Below the pieces are notes generated by a model. It did no database searches. It was given only the letters and a program-made list of their open reading frames with translations, and had not been told where the DNA came from. Positions 22,946 to 36,295 of a stretch of 64,000 nucleotides of DNA are shown here, one piece after another. The translations under genes and the position numbers were made by a program. The stretch's first letter is position 1. The number at the start of each line of letters is the position of its first letter. The stretch is taken from the NCBI GenBank assembly GCA_021209875.1, contig JAGYVD010000001.1, forward strand, positions 4,588,001-4,652,000. The letters are read 5' to 3'. Source of the DNA: Rosellinia necatrix. Lineage: Eukaryota; Ascomycota; Sordariomycetes; Xylariales; Xylariaceae.

Positions 22946-23794
22946 GGTATCGAGACTGGCTAGGTTATAGAGACTTTCATGGGCCGAAAGGCAAATAAAC
23001 AAACCGATGACACGGGGTGCATTAACAAAGGATGTTATTTAAATAGATGGGTTGGGAAATACTGAACTGTATAATGATTAAAATTTCGCATCGACTCTAT
23101 TGTGACGTTTAGCTGTGGTGGAGTTGAGCAGTCGTTTGTTATTGATTAGCAAACGAGAAAAGGAACCGGCCAGTTGTGGCTTGCGCGTTTCTGATTATGT
23201 GGATATCATCTGTTGTTCTACAACTCTAAAGTCTTCTGTAAGGGACAGACCTGCGAGAGCGACTCGAGCTGCTGCTGATAGCGTTGGGTAGCAGCTCAGG
23301 CAAGGCACAACGCGGGTGCTTATGGGGATGCGATGTGAGGTTGGTTGGGTTGGGCCTCTGAAGGCTCGGGATAAGCACCAGCCACGGCCGCTATCCACTA
23401 GGTAGCCACAGTTAGTAATATCCGCGCCACAGGGAGCTAATACCTACTTAGGTAGGTAGGTAGTTTGGCCAGAGGGAAGCTTGCCGCGCAGCGTCTCGCG
23501 ACGTAGATAGTTGACTATTGAATTTCGATTCCAAGTCTTGGTGCGCCGCCCCATCGACGAACAGCATTACCGCGTCGTTGCCATTGGCGCCACCATCTCA
23601 TCCCAGTCAGCACGAGACATGAGATTTGAGGTCGATTAAGCAAGCTAGTGAAAAGCATAAGAGTTCGCGCTCCCAATTCAACGCAGTCACCCTCGTAAGC
23701 GGTATTCCGAGTTTCGTGGTCCTCGTCTCGCGGTCTTCGTTTGGAGGTATTCATTTCGCGTCGCAGACGAGGCAGACGAGGCAGACGAGGCACC
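22946..23794. other. Intergenic region between GND1 and SSR4
   Basis: No gene seen. A TAGG-type unit lies at about 23440-23465. A 9-bp direct repeat (GACGAGGCA, three copies) occupies 23766-23792 and ends at the SSR4 start codon. Confidence 0.5.
23766..23792. repeat. Three tandem copies of GACGAGGCA immediately before the SSR4 start
   Basis: Read directly. The repeat stays open in the SSR4 frame (coding Arg/Gly), so a longer N-terminus cannot be excluded from this sequence alone. Confidence 0.8.
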
Positions 23795-26029
23795 ATGGCC
23801 ACGATCACGATGAACGATCCCAGCTACGCCGTGCACCGGGACCTCCTCCCTCATGTGCATCTCCTCTCGACCTTCCGGTACTCCTACAAGGCCCAGGTCC
23901 AGCCCGCCGAAGTCACCTCGTGGTTGATGCAGGCTCCCAAGATTGCACGCGACACCGCGCCTTTTTCCTGGACGTACATCGACAGGCCCGAGAATGGACA
24001 GATCTTCCTTACCTGGCAGCCCCTGCAGCTGATGGGGCCTATGTTCGCCAGCGACGGCTTTATATGGCCGGCCCAGGAGCAATTCTTTACACAGGAGGTT
24101 GGGAATGGTGTTGTATGTCACCCAACACCCGCCATCAGCCCGCGGTGCCACCCGTCACTGACGAGTTTGGCCGGCGCCTTCTACATACTGATCTACATAC
24201 TGACGGCTTCTTTGGACTTTTGCTGACCGCGCCTCCAGATCCTCGAGATGTATTATCATAAGGCTGGCTACGCGAATGGCGAGTCATTAGCGACGCACTC
24301 CCGGCGCCGATTCCACCTGGTCCCCCCTCACGCGCCCAACCCGAACGCTCCCCAGGTTGACCCAAGCCTTTGGATCGTCCATTACGGCCCCATCGAGAAC
24401 AACGAACGCATACCACCGCAGGCCATCATGCGCGACCCCCGCACTCCCGCCATCATGGAGACCCGCGCGTACCTTCAACGGTGCGGTCAGATCCAGCGCA
24501 AGGAGTTCATCCTGAGTGATCGAGTGAATTGGCCGCAGGTCGCATGGCCGAGAGAACCACCGAGACAGCCAATGTATCCGGCGGGCCGTGGCGTTCCCCA
24601 GGCCATAGCATATCCGCCGCATGCCCCCGCCCCCGCCCCCGGCCCGCCTCCCAAACGACCGCGGACTAACCAGGCTGCTCATAGCCAATTGAACGAGCCC
24701 GTTTTCGAGGACGACGAAGATACCTCTCGCGGCGACCTCTTCGACATATTCACGCCGCGCGACGTGAGCATCAGTCGGTATAAACAAAACCATGAATGGA
24801 TGGAAGAGATTCTGTCCTCGGCGTATAGAATGAGTCAGATTGGCTTCACCGATCTGGGCCTTGGCCTTAAGGGCGAGCTCGCGAGCCTGACAGAAGGTAT
24901 TTTCGACACACAGGACGCCAGCACAACCACACAGCCACAGGCAAAGCCCGCGACAACACACCTGGATGCCGAACAAGCGGCCGAATTCCGCAAACGGGTG
25001 AATGATAAAATTAACTCTACCAAGGCCGAGATCGAAAAAATGGAGGCCGACCATGCTCGGCAGATGGCTAGGTTCAGGCAGAATTCACTCATCACCGCCT
25101 CCGAAAAGGAACTACGGACCGCTGTTGACGACTCAACCACGGAGACATTGCGTCTAGAGGGCAAAGACGAGCCCGGGGATAGTCCGGGTCGTTGGCCGGC
25201 GAAGCATCCCAGAAAGGTTGACGACATCGTTTCACAGGTGGAAGCTCACCTTAATCGTCGAGCAGAGGTCATTCATGATTTAAGAAGAATTCAGCAAGGT
25301 GGTTACCAGGAACCTACTCCTGAGCCCGTCATCCAAGCCGATGTTTTGCAGGCTTCAACGAGTGGGGGGCCGGTCTCCAGCGCCAACGGAAGCAATGCTA
25401 TGTCACGCCAGCCTTCGCATGCCGGCTCTCAGCAGAGCGGATTCATGATGGGCGATTCTGACGTTGACATGGGTGGGACAGCGGCAGGTCTTCTCGACCA
25501 AATGCATACCGGCGCATCATTCAATTCAACGCCCCAGCCACCTATGTCTGCTCCTTCGAACGCCGCCACACCTGCGAATCTCAACATCCCCTCGCCTCAC
25601 CCCCCACCACCACACCAACACAACACCTCCACCCACCAAAACACCGATGTTAGGATGGATGGGATGGACACCACGAGCGGAACCGCTCCTGATCACGGAG
25701 CAGGCACTGGTGACTGGGTTGTAGTACCCAAGGGAGGGGTGACTCCAGATGCCAATGCCGATGCCGGGCCTCTAAGGGCTGTGGGCCCCTCTAGTAAGCA
25801 GCCTTCAGCCGCCGGGACGCCGTCGGCGGGGTTCAACGGTGATCCTAACGACTTTAGCTCGTTGGAAGATTTGAACTCGGCGGGCGATGCCTTGGCTGGG
25901 TTCAGTGGGACACCTGGCGGGATGAGCGAGGGGCTGGATCTGAACATGGAAGACTCGGCATTTGGTGATGCTTTCCATGGCGTGGATACCCAGGGTGGGG
26001 GAGGCACGCCTGCCGACAACACCATATAA
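23795..26029 (+). CDS. SSR4: SWI/SNF and RSC complex subunit SSR4-like
   Basis: Subunit of fungal SWI/SNF-class chromatin remodellers in the nucleus (by resemblance to fission yeast Ssr4, whose N-terminal region is a fungus-specific domain). Two exons: 23795-24112 and 24239-26029, 702 aa, with a 126-nt intron joining NGV|ILEMYYHKAGY. The conserved N-terminal part covers about residues 1-220: VHLLSTFRYSYKAQVQPAEV, FSWTYIDRPENGQIFLTWQP, DGFIWPAQEQ, SLWIVHYG, and RDPRTPAIMETRAYLQRC. A Met-rich helical segment (YKQNHEWMEEILSS) and a coiled-coil-like stretch (about residues 365-405) follow. The last about 250 residues are low-complexity Pro/Ser/Gly/Asp with GGMSEGLDLNMEDSAFGDAF near the end. The start at 23795 (MATITMND) is preferred because the 18 codons before it are a tandem Arg/Gly repeat. 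Confidence 0.88.
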
Positions 26030-27730
26030 GTACTTCCCGAGGGTTATCTAGAGAGGTTGGGCATTGCTTGGCTTTGGCGTTCCGGTAAAGGGGATGGATC
26101 ATCCATCCAACATCAGTTCCGTCAAAGCTACTCACAATAGTGTGGGTTTTGAGGAGCTGTATGTGTCTACGGGGATCAAATACGAAAAGGCTACGTACGG
26201 GCTTGCGGCGGTGTCGGGACAATAATGCCGCGAGCCATGAGGGTCAATCATTATATTATTAGCTGAGCTTCCGAGGTACCAATTCATGCTTTTTTTTTTT
26301 CGAGTAGTCGCCTTGCACTAGGACCTATTCCACTTCTGCACTTTTCATCGTGAATGAATTGGCACATGTCAGCCACTGGTCTAAGGATATGCGCAGAAGT
26401 ATGATAACACCAACAAACACTCGATAGTAAGATACCAAAAGCTAGAATAATGCTAACATGATATTTTTAGACGACCGTTAGGTACATACCTATGTCTTAC
26501 AGGTCACCGTCTCCTCTTAGTGGTCGTTGGAGGATAGCGAGTGCCAAGGACCTCCAAAACCAGCGGATAAGAACATGAGACATGCCCCGAGAGACTGACG
26601 GTTTCACATCTCGGCTGACCTTTAGCCGCATTGCTACGAGCATGCGCAACGGATCGCATTCCCTGTATTTATATCGCCTTTATTCCTAGCTGTCGGTTCT
26701 ACCGTATGACGGCTCGAATGAAAAGACCAGAATCAAAGTCTTCTCTTTGGGACGCTTCCATGTGTTTACATATGTACCTAGCCTGGCTCCCAACGTTGAG
26801 GGAGTGCAATCTCAACGGTGTTAAAAGATGCAAATTTCTTCTCCAGGGGTATGTCGCCTGCATGCTGATGATGCCTTACCCTCCTGCTATTGAGACGGAG
26901 AGTACTATACACACCATCATCCCGCGATGGAACGCAGATCTTGACGTGTCGGAAAACGTCGCGCTCCAGAACAAGGCTCACGGCATATATCCTGTTTCAT
27001 CCAAGAAGCCGGGATATAAAGGTTTGATCGTAGAATCGCGCCCCAGCCGGCCACTCGCTGAGCGGCAAATGAGGGACGGCCGGCTTTATGAGCCAGCCCC
27101 CACGGTGGGACGATGACCGCGGCTCCAAACCTCCCTCGCCGCAGATCACGGAAAGCGAGAGGAGCATCATGTAACCTTACGAGGGGACCTTAGAGAGAGA
27201 GATAGCTGGGGAGAGATGTAGCAATAGTGATTTGCCATCGAGGAAGAACGGGATCCCATAAGACTCGATCACAACTCAGGAGTATCAAACCGCCTCTGCC
27301 GTCTTTCTCTCTTTTCCCGGGTTTTACCTGTAGCTCACAAGACCCCCTTTCCCTCTCGTTGCTGGTCATCTTCTCTTCTCCCATTCATTTTTTTTTCTTT
27401 TTGCTTCTCGCGCAAGTCGCTCTTTTTTCCCCCCATCAAAGCTATATACCTCTTCCCTTTTTAACTCTTGCCTGCTGGTCAGCTTTCTCCCACTGTTGAG
27501 CAGTCGAACCAACCTTCCCACGTTCCCTACCGATTCCGATTCCTCATAGCGTTAATAATCCCATCGCGGCATTTTGGGGCCTGGTTACCTCGATATATAG
27601 GGCCAAACGACAATTTAATTTATCTACGCCGTGGAGTGAGGTCGATTCCGCCGTCGTGAAAAAAAAGAAAGAAAAAAACAGCCCCGAGGCGGGCATACTC
27701 ACGCATACATATCTATCCATCGCCACCACC
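26030..27730. other. 1.7-kb intergenic region before the GPI-type surface protein gene
   Basis: No gene supported. There is a T10 run near 26290. From about 27290 a strongly pyrimidine-rich leader (with TTTTTTTT and CCCC runs at 27389-27435) precedes the next start, consistent with a highly expressed fungal promoter and leader. An open frame at about 26697-27116 on the plus strand has no family resemblance. Confidence 0.45.
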
Positions 27731-29415
27731 ATGAGACACACAGATTTCGCCGCCACGCTGGCGCTGCTGTTGGCAAGCGGCGCACATGCCGCCGCCGCCG
27801 TCCAGGCGAGGAACGCCGACGTGAACGCCGTCCAGCTCGGGCCGCAGGCGCCACAGGGGCCCGGCGGCGCGTTGGTGCCGCTGCCACCACAGCAGGGGGG
27901 CCCGCTCCCTCCCGGCGGAGGCCCGGAGCAGGAGAACGCGGACGGTGCGGGCCAGGTCGTGGAAGGCCCCGCGAGGGAGGAGAACGCGGCAGGCGGTGGC
28001 GTTGGCGGCGCTGGCGCGGCGGCGGGCCTCGTGGCCCTGCCAGGCCAGCAGCTTACCTCCGGCGACCTGCAGCCCCTGCCCGGCGCCGGCGCCGGCGCCA
28101 CGGCGTCGTCGTCGTCGTCAGCAGCCGCGGTCCAGAGCTCCGTCGCCGTCGAGACATCATCGGCCGCCGCCGTCGAAACGCCCGTGGTGGTCGAGACGAC
28201 CGCCGCAGCTGAAGAGATTGCGTCCGAGGTGAGTTCCTTACCCCCCTTTTTTTTTAAAACCCTTTATCACCCCTGGCGGAATGGCCCGCTCAAGAGAGAG
28301 AAAGAGAGAGAGAGAGAGAGAATTGTCGTCCTCGCACAGAAAAAAGAGAAAGGAGCTAGGCTAACGCGGAGCGATAGTCCGCCACCGCGACACCACTCGT
28401 GTCGATCCCGGGGCCCCAGCTGCTCGACCCGTCCGCGGGTCTCGTCCTGCTGCCCGGACAGGACACCGCCGCCACCACCACCACCACCAGCACCGCCGCC
28501 GCCGCGCAGTCGAGCGCGGTCGTCGCGGAGCCGAGCTCCTCCTCCTCCTCCTCCGCCGCCGCCGCCGCGCCCGCCCTCACCTCGGTGGCGGGGTTCAGCA
28601 CCATCGCGGGCGCCGACACCGCCATCGACACCGCCACCACGTCGGCGGCGCTCGAGACGCCCGCGGCCACCGAGACCGCGGCGGCGGGGACCCCTTCCAT
28701 CGGCGGGTTCCAGACCATCGGCGCGGGCGCGGGCGCGGGCACCGAGACGACCGCGGCCCCGCTGCTGCTGTCCTCCGAGACGCCCCTCGCCTCGGGCGTC
28801 CCGGCAGACGCCAGCAGCGTCGCGGCAACCGCGACGAGCGGCAGCAGCGCCGGCCTCCAGCCGCTCCCCGGCACCGGCGCCGGGTCCGGCTCGCTCGTCG
28901 GCCTACCCACGACCTTCGCCACGGCCACGAACTCCGCCGCGCTGGGCGAGATCAGCGCCGGCGCCGGGTCCGGTCTATTTACGAATAGCAGCAGCAGCAG
29001 CAGCAGTGGTGGTGCGCTAGAAGGCCTATTTCCCTCGGGCTCCTCCTCGCTGCAACAGCTGCCGGGCGCCACCGCGTCCGAGGATGCGGGCGCCAGCCTG
29101 CAGCCGCTTCCCGGCCAGACGTCCGGTTCCGCGTCGCCCAGTCTGCTCCCTCTGCCCGGCGCGGAGCCGTCGTCGTCGTCGTCGTCGGCGGCGGGAGTGC
29201 TCACGGACGTGCTGACGACCGCCACGCAGGACCAGGCGAGCCAGACCGGCGGCGCCCTCGCCGGCGCGACGAGCAGCGCCGCCGTGCCCCTTAACGGGAA
29301 CGGGAGCATCGCGGCCCCCGTCGGCCAGAGTGCCGCGGCGCGGTACTCTGGGGGCGCGTTGCTTGTTAGCTTCCTCGCGGGTGCTGTCGGGTTTGCTGGT
29401 GCGTTTATGCTGTAA
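27731..29415 (+). CDS. Secreted, Ala/Ser/Gly-rich, probably GPI-anchored cell-surface protein with repeated LPG motifs
   Basis: Function not known; likely a cell-wall or plasma-membrane surface protein. Two exons: 27731-28228 and 28378-29415, 511 aa. The 149-nt intron has a GTGAGT donor and a GCTAAC branch site, and contains a (GA)n tract. The N-terminus MRHTDFAATLALLLASGAHA is a clear signal peptide. The mature part is almost entirely Ala, Ser, Thr, Gly, Pro and Val, suited to O-mannosylation. A hexapeptide of the form L-x-x-L-P-G recurs seven times (LVALPG, LQPLPG three times, LVLLPG, LQQLPG, LLPLPG), and a GFxTI motif occurs twice (GFSTIAG, GFQTIGA). Two NSS/NGS sites allow N-glycosylation. 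The C-terminus ends in a hydrophobic stretch (ALLVSFLAGAVGFAGAFML) preceded by small residues, typical of a GPI attachment signal. The composition limits any homology call. Confidence 0.8.
28292..28321. repeat. (GA)n microsatellite inside the intron of the surface-protein gene
   Basis: A 30-bp almost pure GA run, with one AAA interruption, lies between the donor (28229) and the branch site (about 28358). Confidence 0.85.
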
Positions 29416-29767
29416 TTCGACTTGGGCGGATGGAAAAGATTGGGGCGAGCGGAAGGGGGGAGGACGCTGGAGTGTTTCTGGACAGGAGTGAAGATGTTGG
29501 TGTGTACGGCGGATGATGGAGGCAGAGTGGTTCATATGGCGCTCTTACCACGGTAGGGAAGGTAGGTTTAACACCGTCCGGGGACGGCATTAGGGGTCAG
29601 GACAACATACACTAGCATATAATGAATATATCCACGGCTTAAGTTTCCTACACTTCCCGTCCCTAAGATGATGATAAATAATGTGCCCGAGTAAAGCAAG
29701 TTGTTATGAATCGGTATTATTGTTTCAGTCAAGACTACTTGTAATAAATGGCCGATCTGGCACTTGA
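29416..29767. other. Convergent 3' region between the surface-protein gene and NOP12
   Basis: The two genes point at each other across 352 bp. The sequence is AT-rich in the middle (29590-29760), as expected for two polyadenylation regions. No hairpin terminator or gene seen. Confidence 0.5.
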
Positions 29768-31590
29768 TTATGATGTATTGCTTTCCCGCCATTCAGCGGC
29801 TCTGCGTGCTCCTCGACCCTTGGTCCTCGTTTTTACAGGTCCCTTCTTCCCCTTGGTCTTACCAAACTTTAGGTCCTTGGGTTTGCCGTCCTTCGCACTG
29901 GCCCTACGGCCTTCAAAGATGAACTGCTCTGGTGGTTTGATGCCGTCGCCGTTCTCTCGCGGTTTGTCGCCCATATCTCGGGGCTCTCGGTGCTCACGGG
30001 GTTTTCGGCGATCTCCTCTGAGTTCGCGTTGGCGTTTGGCTGCCGCGGCGTGACCGAATAATTTTCCGGCACGGCCTGCCTGAGACTGCTGCTCCGGGGT
30101 GATTTTCGGTACGTACTTTGTGCTTTTGCGTTTGCCATCCGCGATTTTAGGAGCAGCTAGCCGCGCTTTTGATGTACGCTCCATGGCCAAGGCGGTCTTG
30201 CGCGGGTCTTTGGCTCGAGATACCCGCAGCGGTCGCGGGAGCATGGGAGGGAATTTCTTCTCGTTCAAAAGCAGGGCCGATTCAACATCGTTCTCGTCGT
30301 AGAACTGGACATACGCGAAGCCTTTCCCAACCCTGGTCTTGTCGTCACGGGGAACGCGGACGCTTTCGACTTTGCCCGCGTGTTCTCCAAATATTCTCCA
30401 TAACCCCTCTTCTGTATCAGCGGGGACCTTATGTCTCTTTTTCGTAACCGTCTCTCCCTCGGCGTTTGTGTTGACCACTGTCTCATCATCTACAAAACCA
30501 AGATTACCGACGAAGACACACCTCCGATTGTCAACTGCAGCCGGGTGGGCTACGCTGTCTACCCGTAGATGCCGATCCAAAACTACCGACCCGTTGAGGG
30601 CCCTGAGGGCGGTCCGAGACGCCAGCGGGGTGGAATAGACGGCGTAGGCGTTTGTAGACTTAGTAGTGGCAGACATGACTGATTTAGTGATGAAGGCCGC
30701 GCGCTTGGGTTTGGCACCGGTAGAAAACGGGGTTGACCGGAATCGAATAGACTCGATTTTGTGTGGGCCAGTCGAAGAGTCGAGTTCGGACAAGGGGGTT
30801 TCGAGATGGGAAATAAGAAGCTTCTTCGCCTTGGGAGACGTGACGACTTCGATAGACACATTTCCGAGGAATAAGGTGCGGTTCGCTTTGTCAAGCTCGA
30901 TATCGCCATGCGCTTCCGGTTTTTGAAGTGACTCGTGAACTAACGGGGTCTCGTCCTCGTCGTCTTCTTCGTCTTCCTTGGCCTCTGCATCTTCTGACCC
31001 CTGAGGGGCTGGGATTTCGAGGGCCTCGCCAGCTTCGCCTTTGCGGCGCTTCTCTTGTCGGTCCTCCTTCTCTTCCTCGTCAGCCAGTCTGCGCATGTAC
31101 TTTCCTTCGAGGTCATCGTGCTCGTCTCTTCGCTTCCTCTTGCGCTCTTTGCGTAGGTTTGCCGTCGGTTGTTCGCTCGCATCGGACCCTGTTTCCTCTT
31201 CTTCGTCCTCGGCCTCGTGGTCGTCCGCATCCCCTTCTTCATCGTCTTCTAACTCGCTCAAAGAGTCGGCATCCTTCCCTTCCTCCACTTCGTCATCGCT
31301 CGGTTCGACGGCGGAATCGCTTTTCCCCCGTAGCTCTACGACCCGAGGCTCTTTCTTCGAGGGCAGCTCTGCATATCGTCCTTTGGAAGGCGCTACCACA
31401 GGGCCAGACTACGGCACGGTACGGTTAGATCAGGGAATGACGGGTGGTGTGAAGTGCGCCTACACTGCTTGCGAAGAGAGCGTCGAGGGTGGGGTCTATG
31501 GCTTTGCTTGGAGCTACCAGGCTGAGTTTGCTGGGACGGATGTCAATGATTTGCCCGTATGTAGATATATATTACCTACGTTCTCGCCAT
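29768..31590 (-). CDS. NOP12: Nucleolar RNA-binding protein NOP12-like
   Basis: Pre-rRNA processing factor of the 60S subunit pathway in the nucleolus (family knowledge). Three exons on the minus strand: 31590-31580 (only 11 nt), 31530-31464 and 31408-29768, 572 aa. Splicing yields [20 protein letters not shown] and then [18 protein letters not shown]; the first residues match the typical Nop12 N-terminus, which is why I accept the 11-nt first exon. A long acidic/Lys region (about residues 55-195; [22 protein letters not shown]) is followed by RRM1 (about 203-312, with TLFLGNVS) and RRM2 (about 322-425, with CVFVGNLGF and [10 protein letters not shown]). The basic C-terminal tail holds [16 protein letters not shown]. 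Introns are 49 and 55 nt; the second has a TCTAAC branch site. Confidence 0.92.
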
Positions 31591-32070
31591 TATGCGTCGA
31601 TTTTATAACCGTCGATTCTCTGTGGATCGCGCAAGGTGAACACAATCGCAGGAGCACCTTGACAGTGCTTGACCCAGGTAGAAAAAGTTCCAAGAAGGAC
31701 GAGCCTAGATACTTCAAGTTCTCTTATCGCATGCGTTATCGGGACTATGTACAACTAGGTACCTAAGTATCTGCCTGCTCAGGTACCTCTCCATAAGTAC
31801 CCACCTAGGTACCTAATTATGCATCTACAATCTATCTAACCTAATAAGGTTGGATAAAACAACAGTACCTAATAACTACCTACATAACTAGGTAGAGTAG
31901 GTGCCTTTTCATCCTTTCACCCTCTTGCTCTAACTTATATTTTCCAAGCGTAACAGAGCTATATCGTTTATCTAAAGTAGATCATTATTCTTAATCAGTG
32001 TAAACATGCATTATTCAACTTTGAGCCATTTTCCCGCGGACACTTTCCCGAGATAGCCATTAAATTACTA
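31591..32070. other. Intergenic region between NOP12 (start) and the A1-like gene (3' end)
   Basis: No gene seen. A dense set of TAGG/CCTA units, several of them the palindrome ACCTAGGT or AGGTACCT, lies at about 31755-31905. Confidence 0.55.
31755..31905. repeat. TAGG/CCTA motif cluster
   Basis: Units such as CTAGGTACCTAAG, CAGGTACCTC, CACCTAGGTACCTAA and AACTACCTACATAACTAGG occur in both orientations within 150 bp. Confidence 0.75.
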
Positions 32071-33782
32071 TCATTTCTTCGGAACATCTCCGGAAGGCCC
32101 CTCGTCCCCGGCGAGCTCTGGTACAACGCCGTCGTGCAGTTCATATGATACCTCATGATGATGTGGCTGCTCAGGGACCCCAGACGCGTCCTTCTCGCCA
32201 GGTGACGCGTTTGAAGGACTTATCGGATCGCTTACTTTATTGCGCTGTCTTCCTCTGGCATAAAGGAAATACACTCCAACGCCGATAATAACAAATGCAG
32301 CCACGGCTCCAATCACGACGCCGGCTATGCGACCAGCCGATAAAGTAGCTGATGCCGGGGTGTTGCTGCCGTCGGAAGATGCACTGGGCTGAGTAGAATT
32401 GTCACAATTCGTTCCGGCGTCTGTTGAGGCGACTGATACCAGTGTGCTCTCACGGACAGGGTTCGCCGCCCACATTGTAAATGTACCTGCGTCGTGGTTC
32501 ACCATGAGATATGCTCCAGTTAGAAAATAGCGCCCTAGCGTGCTCGGATTATCGTACACGTCGTTGAACAGGAACTCTCGTTGTGAGGTGTTGAAAACCC
32601 GAGTGCCGCTCCGGTCGACCGTAACATACGGCACCAGATACTGATTATTTGGTATGCGGACGTTGAGGCCGGATGACAGAGATATGGTCATGTCGCCATC
32701 GAAGCTGCAAAGAACCTTGTTAGTTAAGAATTCCAACACCATTATTGCCAACGGTACACCCCCGCCTGAGCCGTGTCTCGTCCAGCGTCCAAGACTTACA
32801 TATCCACACCCTTGTTGCTCTCGAACAGATACGAGGACCAATGCAGCCCAAAAGACCTCCCGATATTAGACATCCCTGTTGCATCTTCAAAGGCGTCGAT
32901 TATAAACTGTGGCCCCTCGAAGAGTAGCTGGCGCTGTGGGACTACGCACGAGTCTACGGCGGAATTCGGAGGGAGAAGTTCGACGTCCTTGCCTGTCCGA
33001 AGATTAAGCCTCACACTCGAAATGTGGACTTTCATACCCGTCCAGCATCCAGTAGCATCGCTGAAGTCCAGCGGTTGCGTGTAGTTTCTGCCAATGACTT
33101 TCCGCTCGTCGTACCCGCCTAGGACGAGACTCCCGTCCACCGCGTCCTCGGGGTCTACCCACATCCGGCCCCAAAAGATGGACCACACGCGCGAGCTGAT
33201 CTGACCCGTACGCACTAGGGTATTTAGTAGCGTTGAGTTCGAGCCCAGGCCCATCGCGTGGGAGATGGTGTAACCGTGATCCCAGGATAACCTTGGCACG
33301 CCGAAGGGGAAGGTGCCGGAAACCTCTACAGTACCGATATCCAGGCCATCTTGCACGGCAAGGCTTGAAGTAAGAAGAGTGTCGATGCCTAGCTCGGCTC
33401 CCTTTCCTTGCGTTTCGATGGGGGCGCCGCCCGCCGAGGGGATATCTTCGACTTTCTGGAAGGACGACGAATTCGCCTCAGAATAGAGATTACCACGCCG
33501 CACTTGACATATTACATCGTTAAATATGATCGAAGCGTCGCAGTAAGGCCGCTCATCGTATATCCAAGTGTTGTTGAGCTCTCTACAATGCTAACTGTCA
33601 AATTCTCAGCAGTCCCCAAGATACGATTCCAGGCAGACTTACGGCCACGGAAGGAAAACTATGTTCTGGCGCGGGGTGCCAACACCGGCCGGGATTCCTT
33701 TCGTCAACGATTCCGAATTGTCGGGTAGAATTTGGACGTCGGTGATCGGGAATGCCAGAGGCTCGGTTTCTTTGCAAGACAT
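32071..33782 (-). CDS. Aspartyl-protease-fold (peptidase A1-like) single-pass membrane protein, catalytic DTG motif absent
   Basis: A1-type fold protein that is probably catalytically inactive. Three exons on the minus strand: 33782-33643, 33582-32800 and 32704-32071, 518 aa. Introns are 60 and 95 nt; the second has an ACTAAC branch site. The flap-side start is recognisable (GIPAGVGTPRQNIVFLPWP), but where A1 proteases have LDTGS this protein reads LPWPELNNTW. The second lobe has SAVDSCVVPQ in place of DTGT/DSGT. The end of the fold is normal (LGRYFLTGAYLMVNHDAG). A Ser/Thr-rich stalk is followed by a transmembrane helix (GVVIGAVAAFVIIGVGVYFLY), a basic stop-transfer (ARGRQRNK) and a cytosolic tail of about 50 aa. 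The start at 33782 is the first in-frame ATG but gives no signal peptide. The frame is open and hydrophobic upstream (QFSLVLIRLLIYT), so a missing upstream exon with the real start is likely. Confidence 0.82.
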
Positions 33783-34370
33783 GGTGTAGATGAGCAAGCG
33801 GATCAGCACCAAAGAAAATTGGCTGCGACTATGGTGCTTTGCGAGCAGGCCCAGTTGACTGAGAGAGCATTCCAACTAGAGGTTTAAGAAATTAAATCAT
33901 GCTCTAACAGCCAGACAGGCTACAACGTGGTAGCGACTCTCTATTTATTATATATATATATATCTCCTGTGTGGTCTGATGTGCGGCCTCGTGACGGTCT
34001 TGGGCAGAGCTAACTGTAGGAAGTCTGGCAGTTATATCATGATAGTTGGTTGTTTATTGGATGAGCTCATGTGGGTTTGTCTTGAGTATGTCTTAGACAA
34101 TGTACCGTAAATTTTAATTTATCTACAGGGAGGGCGAAGAGTTAAGGTGGCGCTGGCCATGTTCCATGTTGTGTTAAAAGCGGGCGGACATGTACCTACA
34201 TATACACATATAAGGGTGATACGTTGTTTATTATTCACTTTTTTAAGTCAACGAACCAATCTTCTCAACATCATCAATTGATTCTAAGCCCCAAAGCGCT
34301 AATGCTTGTTTAAGGCTGGTTGAAGTCGCTTCATCATCCATTTGAAATGATCCTATAATAACTGCGCGAC
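33783..34370. other. Divergent promoter region between the A1-like gene and the GH47 gene
   Basis: About 590 bp shared by two genes for secretory-pathway proteins. It contains a (TA)n tract at 33944-33963 and an AT-rich middle. It may also hold the missing first exon of the A1-like gene near 33800-33900. Confidence 0.5.

Positions 34371-36295
<1,925 letters not shown>

Noticed and set aside
26631..27116. Plus-strand frame of 161 codons
   Set aside because: Its first codon is not ATG, there is no family resemblance, no splice context, and the composition is like the surrounding intergenic DNA.
27945..29309. Alternative frames in both strands over the surface-protein gene
   Set aside because: Ala/Pro/Arg-rich shadows of low-complexity DNA; only the chosen frame has a signal peptide, consensus intron and GPI-type C-terminus.
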